A stretch of 64,000 bases of DNA from an uncultured Gemmatimonadota bacterium (lineage in GTDB: Bacteria; Gemmatimonadota; Gemmatimonadetes; Gemmatimonadales; Gemmatimonadaceae): contig CAIRYG010000014.1 in assembly GCA_903882745.1 (NCBI GenBank), forward strand, positions 124,001 to 188,000, read 5' to 3'. Every line of letters starts with the position of its first letter. The stretch's first letter is position 1. The position numbers were made by a program, and so were the translations under genes. Under the pieces are notes generated by a model that searched no databases, was not told where the DNA came from, and saw only the letters and a list, made by a program, of their open reading frames with translations. Positions 27,670-36,218 of the stretch are shown here, one piece after another.

Positions 27670-28233
27670 ATGATTCACTACTGGCATGAACTTTCCACCG
27701 GTGAGCATCCGCCGGAAGTGGTAACCGCTGTCATCGAAATTCCTGGCGGCTCGCGAAACAAATACGAGCTCGACAAGGAGAGCGGCTTGTTCAAGCTCGA
27801 CCGCGTGCTGTACTCCGCGGTGGTGTACCCCAGCGACTACGGACTCATTCCGCGCACCCTGCACGAGGATGGCGACCCGCTCGATGTGCTGGTGCGCATC
27901 AACGAGCCGACCTTTACGGGGTGTCTGATTGACGTGCGTCCGATTGGCGTCCTGAAGATGCTCGACAAGGGAGAGCCGGACGACAAGATTTTGGCGGTTC
28001 CGGCGCATGATCCACATAGCAACGAGTTTTTCGACATTGCCGATATCGCGCAGCATTACCTGCGTGAGGTGGAGCACTTCTTCCAGATTTACAAGGATCT
28101 CGAGGGCAAGCGCGTCGAGATCCTTGGGTGGGAAAAGAGCGATGTGGCCATGCAGATCGTATCCGAGAGCATCGTGCGGTACGAGGCCAAATACGGCACG
28201 ACTCACGGCGCCCCACCGACCCCGGGTTCTTAA
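27670..28233 (+). CDS. ppa: Inorganic pyrophosphatase (family I)
   Basis: 187 residues from ATG 27670. Soluble Mg2+-dependent pyrophosphatase. Motifs: IEIPGGSRNKYELDK, VVYPSDYGLIPRT, the metal-binding DGDPLDVLV, and KILAVPAHDPH. Slightly longer than the E. coli enzyme but within the family range. Divergent from acs. Confidence 0.95.
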   Translation: MIHYWHELSTGEHPPEVVTAVIEIPGGSRNKYELDKESGLFKLDRVLYSAVVYPSDYGLIPRTLHEDGDPLDVLVRINEPTFTGCLIDVRPIGVLKMLDKGEPDDKILAVPAHDPHSNEFFDIADIAQHYLREVEHFFQIYKDLEGKRVEILGWEKSDVAMQIVSESIVRYEAKYGTTHGAPPTPGS

Positions 28234-28263
28234 CGAGACGCGCTCGCCGGTGGTTACGGCGCG

Positions 28264-28977
28264 CTATGGCCCTGTGCGCCAGCAGGTGGTTACGCGGAAC
28301 CCGAGCCGGTCGTGCACGACGGGCTGGACCGCAACGGCGCGGTCGACGAGCGACGCGAGCTCGGCCGCGCGGAATCCGCGCCGCACGGAGACCACCCCGT
28401 CGTGGCGGCTCACCGGATGGAAGCCGAGGAGAAACGAGCCGAGCCAGACCCCAGCGAGTGCGCCCCAAGCGCGCCGGAGGTCGGCGATGAGCACGGCGCG
28501 TCGTGACACGCGGTGCATCTCCCGGAGTAGCTGACGCGCCTCGTCCTCTTCGAAGTGATGCAGCACCTGCGAGCACATCACGACATCGACGGCACCATTG
28601 GCGAACGGGAGCGTGAGGGCGTCGGCGGCAAGCGATAGGCCGCAGGCCCCACGTCCTGCATGGGCGAGGGGGAAGGTCCGTTCGAGCCCAATGGTGTGGA
28701 GCTGCACGCCCATTCGTGTCGCGAGCCGTCGCGCGGCAACGAGTACGTCACCGGCGCCACTCCCCAAGTCGAGCAGGGTGAGGGACTCGCCGCGCGCTTT
28801 CGCCTCGCGCAACAGCGGACGAAGTTCGGCGAGCACCGCGAGGGTACCACCGAACCACCGATTGGCGGTGGCGACGTCCTGTAATGCCCGCAGGGAGAGC
28901 GCGGCGTCGGTCGACGGGTCGTCCAGCAACTCGACTCCCCGCCAGGGTGGTGGGGCAAACGAGAAGATCGGTGTCAC
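28264..28977 (-). CDS. Class I SAM-dependent methyltransferase
   Basis: 237 residues. SAM-binding motif I is LLDLGSGAGDVL; later motifs VMCSQVLHHFEEDEA and RAVLIADLRR fit the Methyltransf_11/25 type. The N-terminus (RGVELLDDPSTD...ATANRWFGG) resembles methyltransferases found next to type III polyketide synthases and FAD reductases. Its start overlaps the flavin reductase gene, and it is last in a three-gene set with the flavin reductase and geranylgeranyl-reductase-like genes. Substrate unknown. Confidence 0.85.
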   Translation of the reverse strand: MTPIFSFAPPPWRGVELLDDPSTDAALSLRALQDVATANRWFGGTLAVLAELRPLLREAKARGESLTLLDLGSGAGDVLVAARRLATRMGVQLHTIGLERTFPLAHAGRGACGLSLAADALTLPFANGAVDVVMCSQVLHHFEEDEARQLLREMHRVSRRAVLIADLRRAWGALAGVWLGSFLLGFHPVSRHDGVVSVRRGFRAAELASLVDRAVAVQPVVHDRLGFRVTTCWRTGP

Positions 28978-29450
28978 ACCGAGAGCCGTGCGTATGCCGC
29001 CCGATGATAGAGCAGGGGATCGCCCGGCTCCACCGTTCCGCCGATGACCTCGCAGACCACAATGGTGTGATCGCCGCCAGGGTGTTGCGCGACGATTCGG
29101 GTCTCGAGCTGCGCCAGCGCCCCCTCAATCAGTGCGACGCCGGAGTCGCCACGTCGAGTGGGGACTCCCGAAAATCGATCATCGCGGCTTTCTGCGAATC
29201 GCTGTGACAGCTGTTGCTGCGTGGTCGCGAGGACGCTCACGCCCAGGTGTGTCGCCGTGGCAAGCGCTGGTGCGAGGGTGGCGTCGCGGTCAATGCAGGC
29301 AAGCACCAGCGGCGGGGACAAGCTCAGTGAGGTGAAGGCGCTCACCGTCATCCCGTGGTCCACGCCGGCGTCATCGCGGAGCGTTACAATCGTGACGCCG
29401 GTGGCGAGTTGTCCGAGGAGCTTTCGAAAGTGCGAAATGTCGATCGTCAT
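28974..29450 (-). CDS. Flavin reductase-like (FMN-binding split barrel) protein
   Basis: 158 residues from ATG 29450, overlapping the upstream gene stop (ATGA). Motifs RKLLGQLATGVTIVT, GMTVSAFTSLSLSPPLVLACI and the C-terminal HTIVVCEVIGG identify the Flavin_Reduct family. Could supply reduced FMN/FAD to an oxygenase or serve as a flavin-dependent reductase for the neighbouring FAD oxidoreductase; the partner is not certain. Confidence 0.9.
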   Translation of the reverse strand: MTIDISHFRKLLGQLATGVTIVTLRDDAGVDHGMTVSAFTSLSLSPPLVLACIDRDATLAPALATATHLGVSVLATTQQQLSQRFAESRDDRFSGVPTRRGDSGVALIEGALAQLETRIVAQHPGGDHTIVVCEVIGGTVEPGDPLLYHRAAYARLSV

Positions 29451-30769
29451 ACGAGATCCTGCCGCCCATTGGGCGGCGCGAACAGTTGCCAGAGCAGCCC
29501 GGGGCGCAACGCGGCGCTCACGGGAACGATTCCATCTACGACACGCACCCATAAATCTGCGAGATCGTGGCGTTCGCTGAGTGAACGCGCGACACGGTCC
29601 ATTAGTGCCGGAACCGTCAGCGCACTCCCAAGCAGACGCTCCACCAACCGCCGCGTCCCGAACTCATACTGCCGACTCCGCTCGTAGGCCTCGAGCGCGT
29701 GATCCGCGCGTGCCGGTGACGGCGCTCGCAACGCCTCACACAGATACGGACCGAGGATGGCTCCACCGCGCAGCGCCGTGTGGATGCCCGTGCCAATCAC
29801 AGGGGCGCAGGATTCGGTCGCATCGCCTACCAGGCAGGCGCCGGGGGCCCACGCACGGTGGGTGCGTGTGCCATGCGCGGCAAATGGCCCGGCCACGCGC
29901 AGTGTTGAAGGCAGCTCCGTACGCTGGCAGCGCGACCCAACCCGAGGATGCGCAGCCAACCAGTGTGTGCAGAACGCGTGGGGGTCGGCGGCGGTGTGGG
30001 CGGGCGTCGCGGGAACGACAATCGTGATGCTCGTCATCCCGCCGCCAACGGGCACCAGTTCGCAGTACCCGTCGGCGAACAGGTGGAGCTCGCGCGAGTC
30101 GCCCATGCCACTGACTCCGTGGCAGTGTGCGACGAACGCGAGTCGGCGCGGCTGCGGTGCGCGCGCCGAGCTGCCGAGCTGTCGTGCCACGACCGACCCG
30201 AACCCGTCCGCGCCCACGACGATCCGCGCCTCGATGGTGCGCAGCATGCTCGCGTCGCTCGCGTCGCTCGCGCTTCTCGCGTCGCTCGCGTCGCCGTGGA
30301 CCGGTGCATCGGCGTCGCGAACCCGCACCCCCACCACGCGTCCGGTGGTGTTTCGCGCCAGATCGCGGACGGCCACGCCCTCGAGCACGCGTGCGCCCAC
30401 GGCTCGCGCACGGTCGAGGAGGATCGGGTCAAGTTGCTCGCGCTGAATCGCCACTCCGCTCGTGGGCAGGTTGTCGCGCTCCGGCCCATCGGCGAATCGG
30501 CCGTGGAACTGTTTCCCCGATGGCGCATGCACGGTCATGCCGGTGATCGGTACCGCCCCGGCGCCGTAGATGCGCTCGAGCGCCCCCATCTCGGACAGGA
30601 CACGCGTGGCCGGCGGCCCGAGATACTCGGCGCAGGGTTTCGCGCGTGGGAAGTGTGCCGCGTCCACGACCAGCACATCCACTCCATTCCGGGCCAATGC
30701 CCACGCGGTCGCTGCGCCTGCTGGCCCGCCACCGACCACCACGACATCGGCCTGTAACGCCGCGGTCAT
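29447..30769 (-). CDS. Geranylgeranyl reductase family FAD-dependent oxidoreductase
   Basis: 440 residues from ATG 30769. Rossmann FAD motif VVVVGGGPAGAATAWALA at the N-terminus, then AKPCAEYLGPPA, IVVGADGFGSVVAR and VGDATESCAPVIGTGI (second FAD site). Family members reduce isoprenoid chains or act as monooxygenase-like FAD enzymes. A stretch of short repeats encodes SDARSASDASDAS around 30240-30295. Part of the operon with the flavin reductase and methyltransferase, 28 bases downstream of the DUF92 gene. Product unknown. Confidence 0.87.
   Translation of the reverse strand: MTAALQADVVVVGGGPAGAATAWALARNGVDVLVVDAAHFPRAKPCAEYLGPPATRVLSEMGALERIYGAGAVPITGMTVHAPSGKQFHGRFADGPERDNLPTSGVAIQREQLDPILLDRARAVGARVLEGVAVRDLARNTTGRVVGVRVRDADAPVHGDASDARSASDASDASMLRTIEARIVVGADGFGSVVARQLGSSARAPQPRRLAFVAHCHGVSGMGDSRELHLFADGYCELVPVGGGMTSITIVVPATPAHTAADPHAFCTHWLAAHPRVGSRCQRTELPSTLRVAGPFAAHGTRTHRAWAPGACLVGDATESCAPVIGTGIHTALRGGAILGPYLCEALRAPSPARADHALEAYERSRQYEFGTRRLVERLLGSALTVPALMDRVARSLSERHDLADLWVRVVDGIVPVSAALRPGLLWQLFAPPNGRQDLV
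30240..30295. repeat. Imperfect 9-bp tandem repeats inside the FAD oxidoreductase gene
   Basis: Units close to GTCGCTCGC recur about five times. They encode the low-complexity SDASDAS segment and keep the frame. Confidence 0.75.
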
Positions 30770-30797
30770 CTGGTGGCGCAAAAAAGTACGACGGGGA

Positions 30798-31616
30798 TCA
30801 CCCGCGCAGAACGCGCTCGAGGGCGATCGCTGCGCACGCGCCCATCAACGCGCCAAAGACGTTCACTTCGTCGTTCGTGATCCACTTGAATCCGTGGCGG
30901 TGTGACGTGCGATATCCGCACGGATGCACCCTGCGTTCCGTCCACTCGCGGCAACGGTCGCAGTACCGCCGCGTTTGGACGGTGGCGCCAGCCATGGAAT
31001 CGCTGAGCATGCCGAAGGTGCCGGCCACCGCCACAATCAGCAGCAACCGTGGGTGAAGAGCCGGCAACAGGAACGACGCCAGTTCGGCGATGAACAGCGC
31101 ACCGGTCGCACCGGCGAGCGTGCCGAACAGGGTGACGCCGCCAGACATACCAAGTGTCACGCGCCGCCAGGAAAGAATCGAGCGCGGGGTACCGCCCATC
31201 ATAATGCCGATCTCTGTAGCCCACGTGTCGGCATTCGCAGCAGCCAGGGCGCCCAGTGCCGCAAGCTGCCAACGGGGGCTCACGTTGCGGAAATTCAACA
31301 GCAAGCAGAGCGCAAAGACCCCGCCATTGGCCGCGACTTGCCGCGCGGTGCGTTCGGGGAGCTGGGGGATGGTGTTGATGGTGCTTCGGCGCTTGTCGTC
31401 TGCGCGCCACAGCGTGAGCGCGGTGGAACTCACAAAGAACGCAACGAGCACGATCGCCCACGCCCAGCCTGCGGCTGTGGCAACAACGCCAATCGCGAAC
31501 GCCATCCCTTGACCTTCAGGGGAGAGCATTCGCCGATTGCGCGCGGCGCCAGTCACGGCCCCTGCTACGATAGCACCGGCGAGGCCGCGGAGGATAGCTT
31601 CTTGGAAATCGATCAC
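30798..31616 (-). CDS. DUF92 family membrane protein (VTE6-like)
   Basis: About 272 residues from the GTG at 31616 (VIDFQEAILRGLAG); longer upstream starts would add a non-hydrophobic, unlikely extension. Six to seven hydrophobic segments. Family marks: NRRMLSPEGQGMAFAIG, ANADTWATEIG, GGTPRSIL, GGVTLFGTLAGATGALFIA and the C-terminal NDEVNVFGALMGA. Plant VTE6, which belongs to DUF92, phosphorylates phytyl phosphate. Adjacent to a geranylgeranyl-reductase-like gene on the same strand, which hints at isoprenoid-alcohol metabolism; this is an inference. There is a CDRCREW cysteine pair in one loop. Confidence 0.82.
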   Translation of the reverse strand: MIDFQEAILRGLAGAIVAGAVTGAARNRRMLSPEGQGMAFAIGVVATAAGWAWAIVLVAFFVSSTALTLWRADDKRRSTINTIPQLPERTARQVAANGGVFALCLLLNFRNVSPRWQLAALGALAAANADTWATEIGIMMGGTPRSILSWRRVTLGMSGGVTLFGTLAGATGALFIAELASFLLPALHPRLLLIVAVAGTFGMLSDSMAGATVQTRRYCDRCREWTERRVHPCGYRTSHRHGFKWITNDEVNVFGALMGACAAIALERVLRG

Positions 31617-31731
31617 TGCGTGATAAGAATGACGCGCGAACACCCGAACGCAAGTTCCGCGAACTGTTCGGACACGGTGCGGGTGCATAACTTTCGTGGG
31701 TTCCATTGCTGCCCTCCGCCATCCCCCGCCC

Positions 31732-32358
31732 ATGTCCGCCTCCGTCGATCCCTTCCTGCCCTTGAGCCTCCTCGACGCCGTGCGCGCCGTGGATGTGCCG
31801 AGTGAGGACTTTGACACGGAACTCGTCCACGAACTGCGCAACAAACGGTTCGGCCTGAGCGACACCGTGCTTGCGCAGGTCCGGCGCTACCAAGAGGCGG
31901 TCCGCCGCAACCAGCGTCCCTCGGTCGAAGAGGCGCGCGCGCTGGCAACGCTGATTGGTCGCCGTCCCGACGCCGAAGCGGTCTTTCGTGAAGCGGGGCG
32001 CATTCTCGCACGACATGCCTACAGCCGGATTTCGCCGCTCACGCGTGGGTTCATGCGCAACAGCCCGGCGTTGCTGGCGCGACCGATTGCCCTCCGTCAC
32101 GTGCGCCGCGTGAGCCTGCGGTACTTCGCGGGGCGCATTCGGCGGGTCGGATCGTCCATCCTGCTCGAAGTGCGTGAGCCGGTCACGCTGGATACGGCCC
32201 CGCGTCAGGTGGGATGCACGTACTACGAGGCCGCCCTGCGGGAGTTGATGCAACTGCTCGTGGGCGGTGTCGGCTCGGTGGAACATGTGCGCTGCGCGGG
32301 GCGGAAAGAGGCCACCTGTGAGTGGCGCGCGGAGTGGCGGCCCATCGGCAGTCGATAG
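31732..32358 (+). CDS. V4R-like domain protein
   Basis: 208 residues from ATG 31732. The C-terminal part resembles the 4-vinyl-reductase (V4R) small-molecule-binding domain: CTYYEAALRELMQLLVGG, then VRCAGRKEATCEWRAEW with the typical closing Cys-E-W-R. The middle carries helical segments (RFGLSDTVLAQVRRYQEAV). Function probably ligand sensing; no output domain. Divergent from the DUF92 gene with 115 bases between. Confidence 0.65.
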   Translation: MSASVDPFLPLSLLDAVRAVDVPSEDFDTELVHELRNKRFGLSDTVLAQVRRYQEAVRRNQRPSVEEARALATLIGRRPDAEAVFREAGRILARHAYSRISPLTRGFMRNSPALLARPIALRHVRRVSLRYFAGRIRRVGSSILLEVREPVTLDTAPRQVGCTYYEAALRELMQLLVGGVGSVEHVRCAGRKEATCEWRAEWRPIGSR

Positions 32359-32382
32359 CTTTACCCCTCACGGAGTCCCGTC

Positions 32383-33561
32383 ATGATTACGACCGAGACG
32401 CTCGCTGCCGTTCAGCAATCCCTCGTCGACGCCGGGGTGGATGGCTGGTTGCTCTATGACTTTCGCGGTCTGAACCCGCTTGCGAAGTCGCTGCTCCAAC
32501 TCGAAGGGCTCGCCTCGCGCCGCATCTTCGGATGGATTCCGGCGCAGGGCACACCGGTTGCCATCGAACATGCGATCGAGCCTGGCACCTGGGCCCACTG
32601 GCCGGCGCACTGGGAGCGCCGTGTCTACAGTTCCTGGCGCACCCTGGAAGCCGAGGTCGCATCACTCGTCGGCGGTCGCACGATCTTGATGGAGTACTCG
32701 CCTGGCGACGCCGTGCCCGTGGTGGATCGCGTCCCGGCCGGCGTGCTCGAGATGGTGCGCGCCACTGGTGCCACAGTCCGGACCTCGGCTGATCTGGTCT
32801 CGCGCTTCTTTGCGGTGTGGACTGAGGCACAGCTCGCCTCGCATAAGCGCGCCGCCGAACAGTGCGCGCGCATTGCCAAAGGTGCCATGGCCCGGGCGGG
32901 CGCGCATGTGCGCGCCGGCACGCCGATCGCCGAACACGAACTCATGCAGTGGATTCAAGGCGAGTTCGCCGCCGCGGGGCTGTTTACCGATCACGGCCCC
33001 AATGTCTCGGCGAGCGAGAATGCCGCCAATCCGCACTACGAGCCGTCGGCCGACGCCCCGCGCTTGCTGCGCGATGGCGATGTGCTGCTCATCGATTTGT
33101 GGGCGACAGAACGGGACGGCATTCACGCGGATCAAACATGGATGGCGAGCATCGGTGCGCCGTCGCCCAAGCTGCTCACGGTATGGACCGCCGTGCGCGA
33201 CGCACGTGACGCGGCAATCACGTTGATCCGCGATCGGATCGCCGCCGGTCGGGACATTCGCGGCGCCGAGGCCGACGACGCTGCACGCAATGTCATTGTT
33301 GCCGCTGGCTACGGGCCGTATTTCACCCACCGCACCGGACACTCGATTGATGTGCGGGCGCTCCACGGCTCAGGCCCGAACCTCGATAATCTCGAGACGC
33401 GCGAAGAACGCCTCCTGATTCCTGGCGTCGGTTTCTCGATCGAACCTGGGGTGTACCTGCCTGGCGAGTTCGGCGTCCGGAGCGAAGTGAACGGCTACAT
33501 CGACGACCAGGCCGCGCTCATCACGCCCGTGGAGCCGCAGCGCGACCTGATCATTTTGTGA
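32383..33561 (+). CDS. M24 family metallopeptidase (Xaa-Pro dipeptidase-like)
   Basis: 392 residues. An N-terminal creatinase-like domain is followed by the pita-bread fold. Metal ligands visible: Asp in VLLIDLWA, Asp in GIHADQTWMA, His in THRTGHSID, Glu in FSIEPGVYLPG and Glu in GVRSEVNGYI. Expected to cleave Xaa-Pro dipeptides in the cytoplasm. An AUG follows a GGAG (CACGGAGTCCCGTC) ribosome site. Its stop overlaps the start of the permease gene (GTGA). Confidence 0.92.
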   Translation: MITTETLAAVQQSLVDAGVDGWLLYDFRGLNPLAKSLLQLEGLASRRIFGWIPAQGTPVAIEHAIEPGTWAHWPAHWERRVYSSWRTLEAEVASLVGGRTILMEYSPGDAVPVVDRVPAGVLEMVRATGATVRTSADLVSRFFAVWTEAQLASHKRAAEQCARIAKGAMARAGAHVRAGTPIAEHELMQWIQGEFAAAGLFTDHGPNVSASENAANPHYEPSADAPRLLRDGDVLLIDLWATERDGIHADQTWMASIGAPSPKLLTVWTAVRDARDAAITLIRDRIAAGRDIRGAEADDAARNVIVAAGYGPYFTHRTGHSIDVRALHGSGPNLDNLETREERLLIPGVGFSIEPGVYLPGEFGVRSEVNGYIDDQAALITPVEPQRDLIIL

Positions 33562-34877
33562 GCGGAGCCCTCCGGCGCGAACTGGGGCTCGTGTCGGCGG
33601 CGTTGCTCGTCGTCGGCGGAATTATTGGCAGCGGAATTTTCTTCACCCCCGCGGAGACGGCGCGCGCCCTCCCGTCGGGGAGCTGGGTGTTGGGGGTGTG
33701 GGCGCTGGGCGGAGTCGTCGCGTTAGCTGGCGCGCTCACCTACGCGGAGCTGGGGGCGATGCTTCCAGAGGCCGGCGGTGCCTACGTCTATGTGCGCGAG
33801 GCATTCGGAAAACTCCCGGCGTTTTTATTAGGCTGGATGACCTGGCTCCTGATTGCCACCGGCGCGATTGCCGCCGTCGCACTCGGCTTTGCTGACTACC
33901 TCGGTCGTTTTGTTGCGACCGATCTGGTCGGGGGACGCATGGGAGTCGCCGCCATCACGATCATCGTGTTCACGGCCACGAACTACGTCGGCGTGAAACC
34001 TGGCACGGTCACGGCCAACATTTTCACGGTGGCAAAAATCGTCGCGCTGTCCGCGTTGATTGGGGTGGGGCTGTTCGCCCCGTGGGACGTGACCCCGGCC
34101 GTGGTCGCGAATGCACCGGCGGCGCCGCCGCTCACACAAGGGTTCGCCGCCGCCTTTGTTGCGGTGCTCTTCACCATTGGCGGGTGGCAGCAAACCAACA
34201 TGGTCGCGGGGGAGATCAAGGATCCCGCCCGCACGCTCCCGAAAGCACTCGCCATTGGCATTGGTATTGTGATTGCGATTTACCTCGGCGCGAACATCGT
34301 CTATCTCAAAGCGCTCGGTCGTGACGGCCTCGCAGCCAGCACCGCTGTCGCCGCTGACACGGCGCAGCACTATGTGGGCGCCTGGGGTGCGCGCGCCATC
34401 ACGGTGGCGGCGATGCTGTCGATCTTCGGCTTTGTGAATGTGGCGCTCCTCACTAACGCGCGCGTGCTCTTTGCCCTCGGTGCGGACGGGGCGTTTCTGC
34501 CGGCGGCTGGGCGCGTGCACCCGCGATTCGGATCGCCGCACATCGCGCTCGTCATGATCGGCGCGTGGTCGCTGGTCTTGCTGTTTGGCACCGGGGGGAA
34601 AATCGGCACACTGCTCGACGGCGTGGTCTTTGCCGACTGGATTTTCTTTGGGCTCGGGGCGGCGAGTGTCTTTGCGCTCCGAAAAAGCCGTCCGGAGTTG
34701 CCACGACCGTACCGCGTGCTCGGCTACCCGCTGCTTCCCGGATTTTTTGTGCTGTGCGCGGCGGCCGGCGTTGTGAGCGCATTCGTCGCGCACTTGTCCA
34801 TGTCGCTGGTGGGCACGGCCATGCTCGCCGTTGGTGCGCTCGTCTACTGGTCGCGCGTGGGGCGTGCCGGTCGCTGA
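33558..34877 (+). CDS. APC family amino acid permease
   Basis: 439 residues with about 12 membrane segments. The first helix has IIGSGIFFTPAE, matching the substrate-binding GSGIF motif of the APC superfamily. Other marks are GGAYVYVREAFG and GWQQTNMVAGEIKDPARTLP. Probably takes up amino acids, perhaps those released by the coupled M24 peptidase. GTG start overlapping the peptidase stop. Related to the second APC gene at 36219. Confidence 0.92.
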   Translation: MSGALRRELGLVSAALLVVGGIIGSGIFFTPAETARALPSGSWVLGVWALGGVVALAGALTYAELGAMLPEAGGAYVYVREAFGKLPAFLLGWMTWLLIATGAIAAVALGFADYLGRFVATDLVGGRMGVAAITIIVFTATNYVGVKPGTVTANIFTVAKIVALSALIGVGLFAPWDVTPAVVANAPAAPPLTQGFAAAFVAVLFTIGGWQQTNMVAGEIKDPARTLPKALAIGIGIVIAIYLGANIVYLKALGRDGLAASTAVAADTAQHYVGAWGARAITVAAMLSIFGFVNVALLTNARVLFALGADGAFLPAAGRVHPRFGSPHIALVMIGAWSLVLLFGTGGKIGTLLDGVVFADWIFFGLGAASVFALRKSRPELPRPYRVLGYPLLPGFFVLCAAAGVVSAFVAHLSMSLVGTAMLAVGALVYWSRVGRAGR

Positions 34878-34898
34878 GCGCCCGGCACGCCGATTGTC

Positions 34899-35864
34899 TT
34901 AGCGCCCCACGTGGCGGTCGACGACCATCGCGACGAACAAGAGCGCGAGATACAGCAGCGAGTATTTGTACACCCACCACGAGGCACGCACCCAGTTTCC
35001 ACTGTTGCGCTCGCGGTAGACCTGCAGCACGCCCTTGAGCAGCAACCCGCCGAGCACCGCAGCACACACCGCGTAGGTGATCCCGAAGAGGCCGAAGCAC
35101 ACCGGGAGCAGGGTCAGCGCGACCAGCAGCACGGTGTACCAGAGCATCTGCTCAATCGTCTCGCGCTCGCCCCAGACGAGCGGAGCCATCGGGACACCCG
35201 CGTTGCCGTAATCGCGCTGCTTATTGAGTGCGAGCGCCCAGAAATGCGGCGGGGTCCAATAGAAGATGATCAGGAACAGATACCAGGCGCCGAGGTCGAG
35301 CGAGCCCGTGACGGCGGCCCAGCCCACGAGGGGAGGGAAGGCGCCAGCCGCGCCACCGATGACAATGTTGTGCGGCGACGACCGCTTGAGCCACCGCGTG
35401 TAGATGAAGACGTAGAAATAGAATCCCGCGAGGGCGAGCGTGGCGGTGAGGACGTTCACGAGCTGGGCCAGGCCGTAGGTGGCGGCAGTGGCGATCAGGA
35501 CGCCGAAGGCGATCACAGCGCGTGGCGACATCCGTCCGCTGGGAATTGGGCGCAGCTTCGTGCGCACCATCACGTCGTCGATGTCGCGATCGAGATACAT
35601 GTTCACCGCATTCGCGCCGCCGGCCATCAGATAGCCGCCAATCGTGACCCAGAGTACGGTCAGCCACGAGGGAGACCCGGCCACGAACATTGGGGCGATG
35701 GTCGTCACCAAGAGCAGCGAAATGATTTTCGGCTTGGTGAGGGTAATCAGGTCTTGGGTAAGCGTCACATTGCGAACGGGCGGCGTCACGGACGGCGTCA
35801 CGGGCGGCGTCACGGACGGCGTCACGGACGGCGTGGCAGCCGATGGCACGGTCGTCTCACTCAT
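34899..35864 (-). CDS. ctaB: Protoheme IX farnesyltransferase CtaB
   Basis: 321 residues from ATG 35864. UbiA-type prenyltransferase making heme O from protoheme and farnesyl diphosphate. The aspartate-rich motif NMYLDRDIDDVMVRT (NxxxDxxxD) and LTKPKIISLLLVTTIAP are diagnostic. About eight hydrophobic segments. The N-terminus has a Pro/Thr/Ser/Val repeat (TPSVTPSVTPPVTPSVTPP) encoded by 12-bp tandem repeats. Its start overlaps the stop of the small membrane gene upstream (ATGA). Confidence 0.94.
   Translation of the reverse strand: MSETTVPSAATPSVTPSVTPPVTPSVTPPVRNVTLTQDLITLTKPKIISLLLVTTIAPMFVAGSPSWLTVLWVTIGGYLMAGGANAVNMYLDRDIDDVMVRTKLRPIPSGRMSPRAVIAFGVLIATAATYGLAQLVNVLTATLALAGFYFYVFIYTRWLKRSSPHNIVIGGAAGAFPPLVGWAAVTGSLDLGAWYLFLIIFYWTPPHFWALALNKQRDYGNAGVPMAPLVWGERETIEQMLWYTVLLVALTLLPVCFGLFGITYAVCAAVLGGLLLKGVLQVYRERNSGNWVRASWWVYKYSLLYLALLFVAMVVDRHVGR
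35782..35829. repeat. 12-bp tandem repeat in the 5' end of ctaB
   Basis: Four near-perfect copies of GGCGTCACGGAC (plus-strand sense) plus a partial fifth. They encode the TPSV/TPPV repeats ahead of the first membrane segment of CtaB. Confidence 0.88.
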
Positions 35865-36142
35865 GCGCGTGGCCCACGGACAGCGGGGGCGATGCCTGAA
35901 CCGTGCAGGGCCGTTGGGTGCATGGCGGCCCGCGTGAAGTAGAGGAGCACAATGAGGCCGACCGCGGGCCCAACGGCGAAAATCCACTCAAGCACCGTCG
36001 AGCGCTTTTTTGAGCGTTCCGACGAACGCTCCGGCGCTATGACGTCCATGCCGCGCTTCGTCGAGCGCAAAATCACCGCTTGGGCCACGAGAATGGCGAA
36101 AGCGGCAATCCAGAAGAACGCATCAGCGAGCGGGGTGGCCAT
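35861..36142 (-). CDS. Small two-helix membrane protein upstream of ctaB
   Basis: 93 residues with two hydrophobic segments (FFWIAAFAILVAQAVIL and LEWIFAVGPAVGLIVLLYF) separated by a charged loop. The second helix (LEWIFAVGPAVGLIVLLYFT) resembles the second helix of cytochrome c oxidase subunit II, and the gene is coupled to ctaB by a 4-base overlap. No copper-site (CuA) region follows. Probably a small subunit or assembly factor of a terminal oxidase; unproven. Confidence 0.7.
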   Translation of the reverse strand: MATPLADAFFWIAAFAILVAQAVILRSTKRGMDVIAPERSSERSKKRSTVLEWIFAVGPAVGLIVLLYFTRAAMHPTALHGSGIAPAVRGPRA

Positions 36143-36218
36143 GGGCAGGGGGTGTCGGAGGGCAGCATAGGAAGTTCGCCAGTTGGACGGCAGGATTCAA
36201 TGCTGGTACGTTCCTTCG

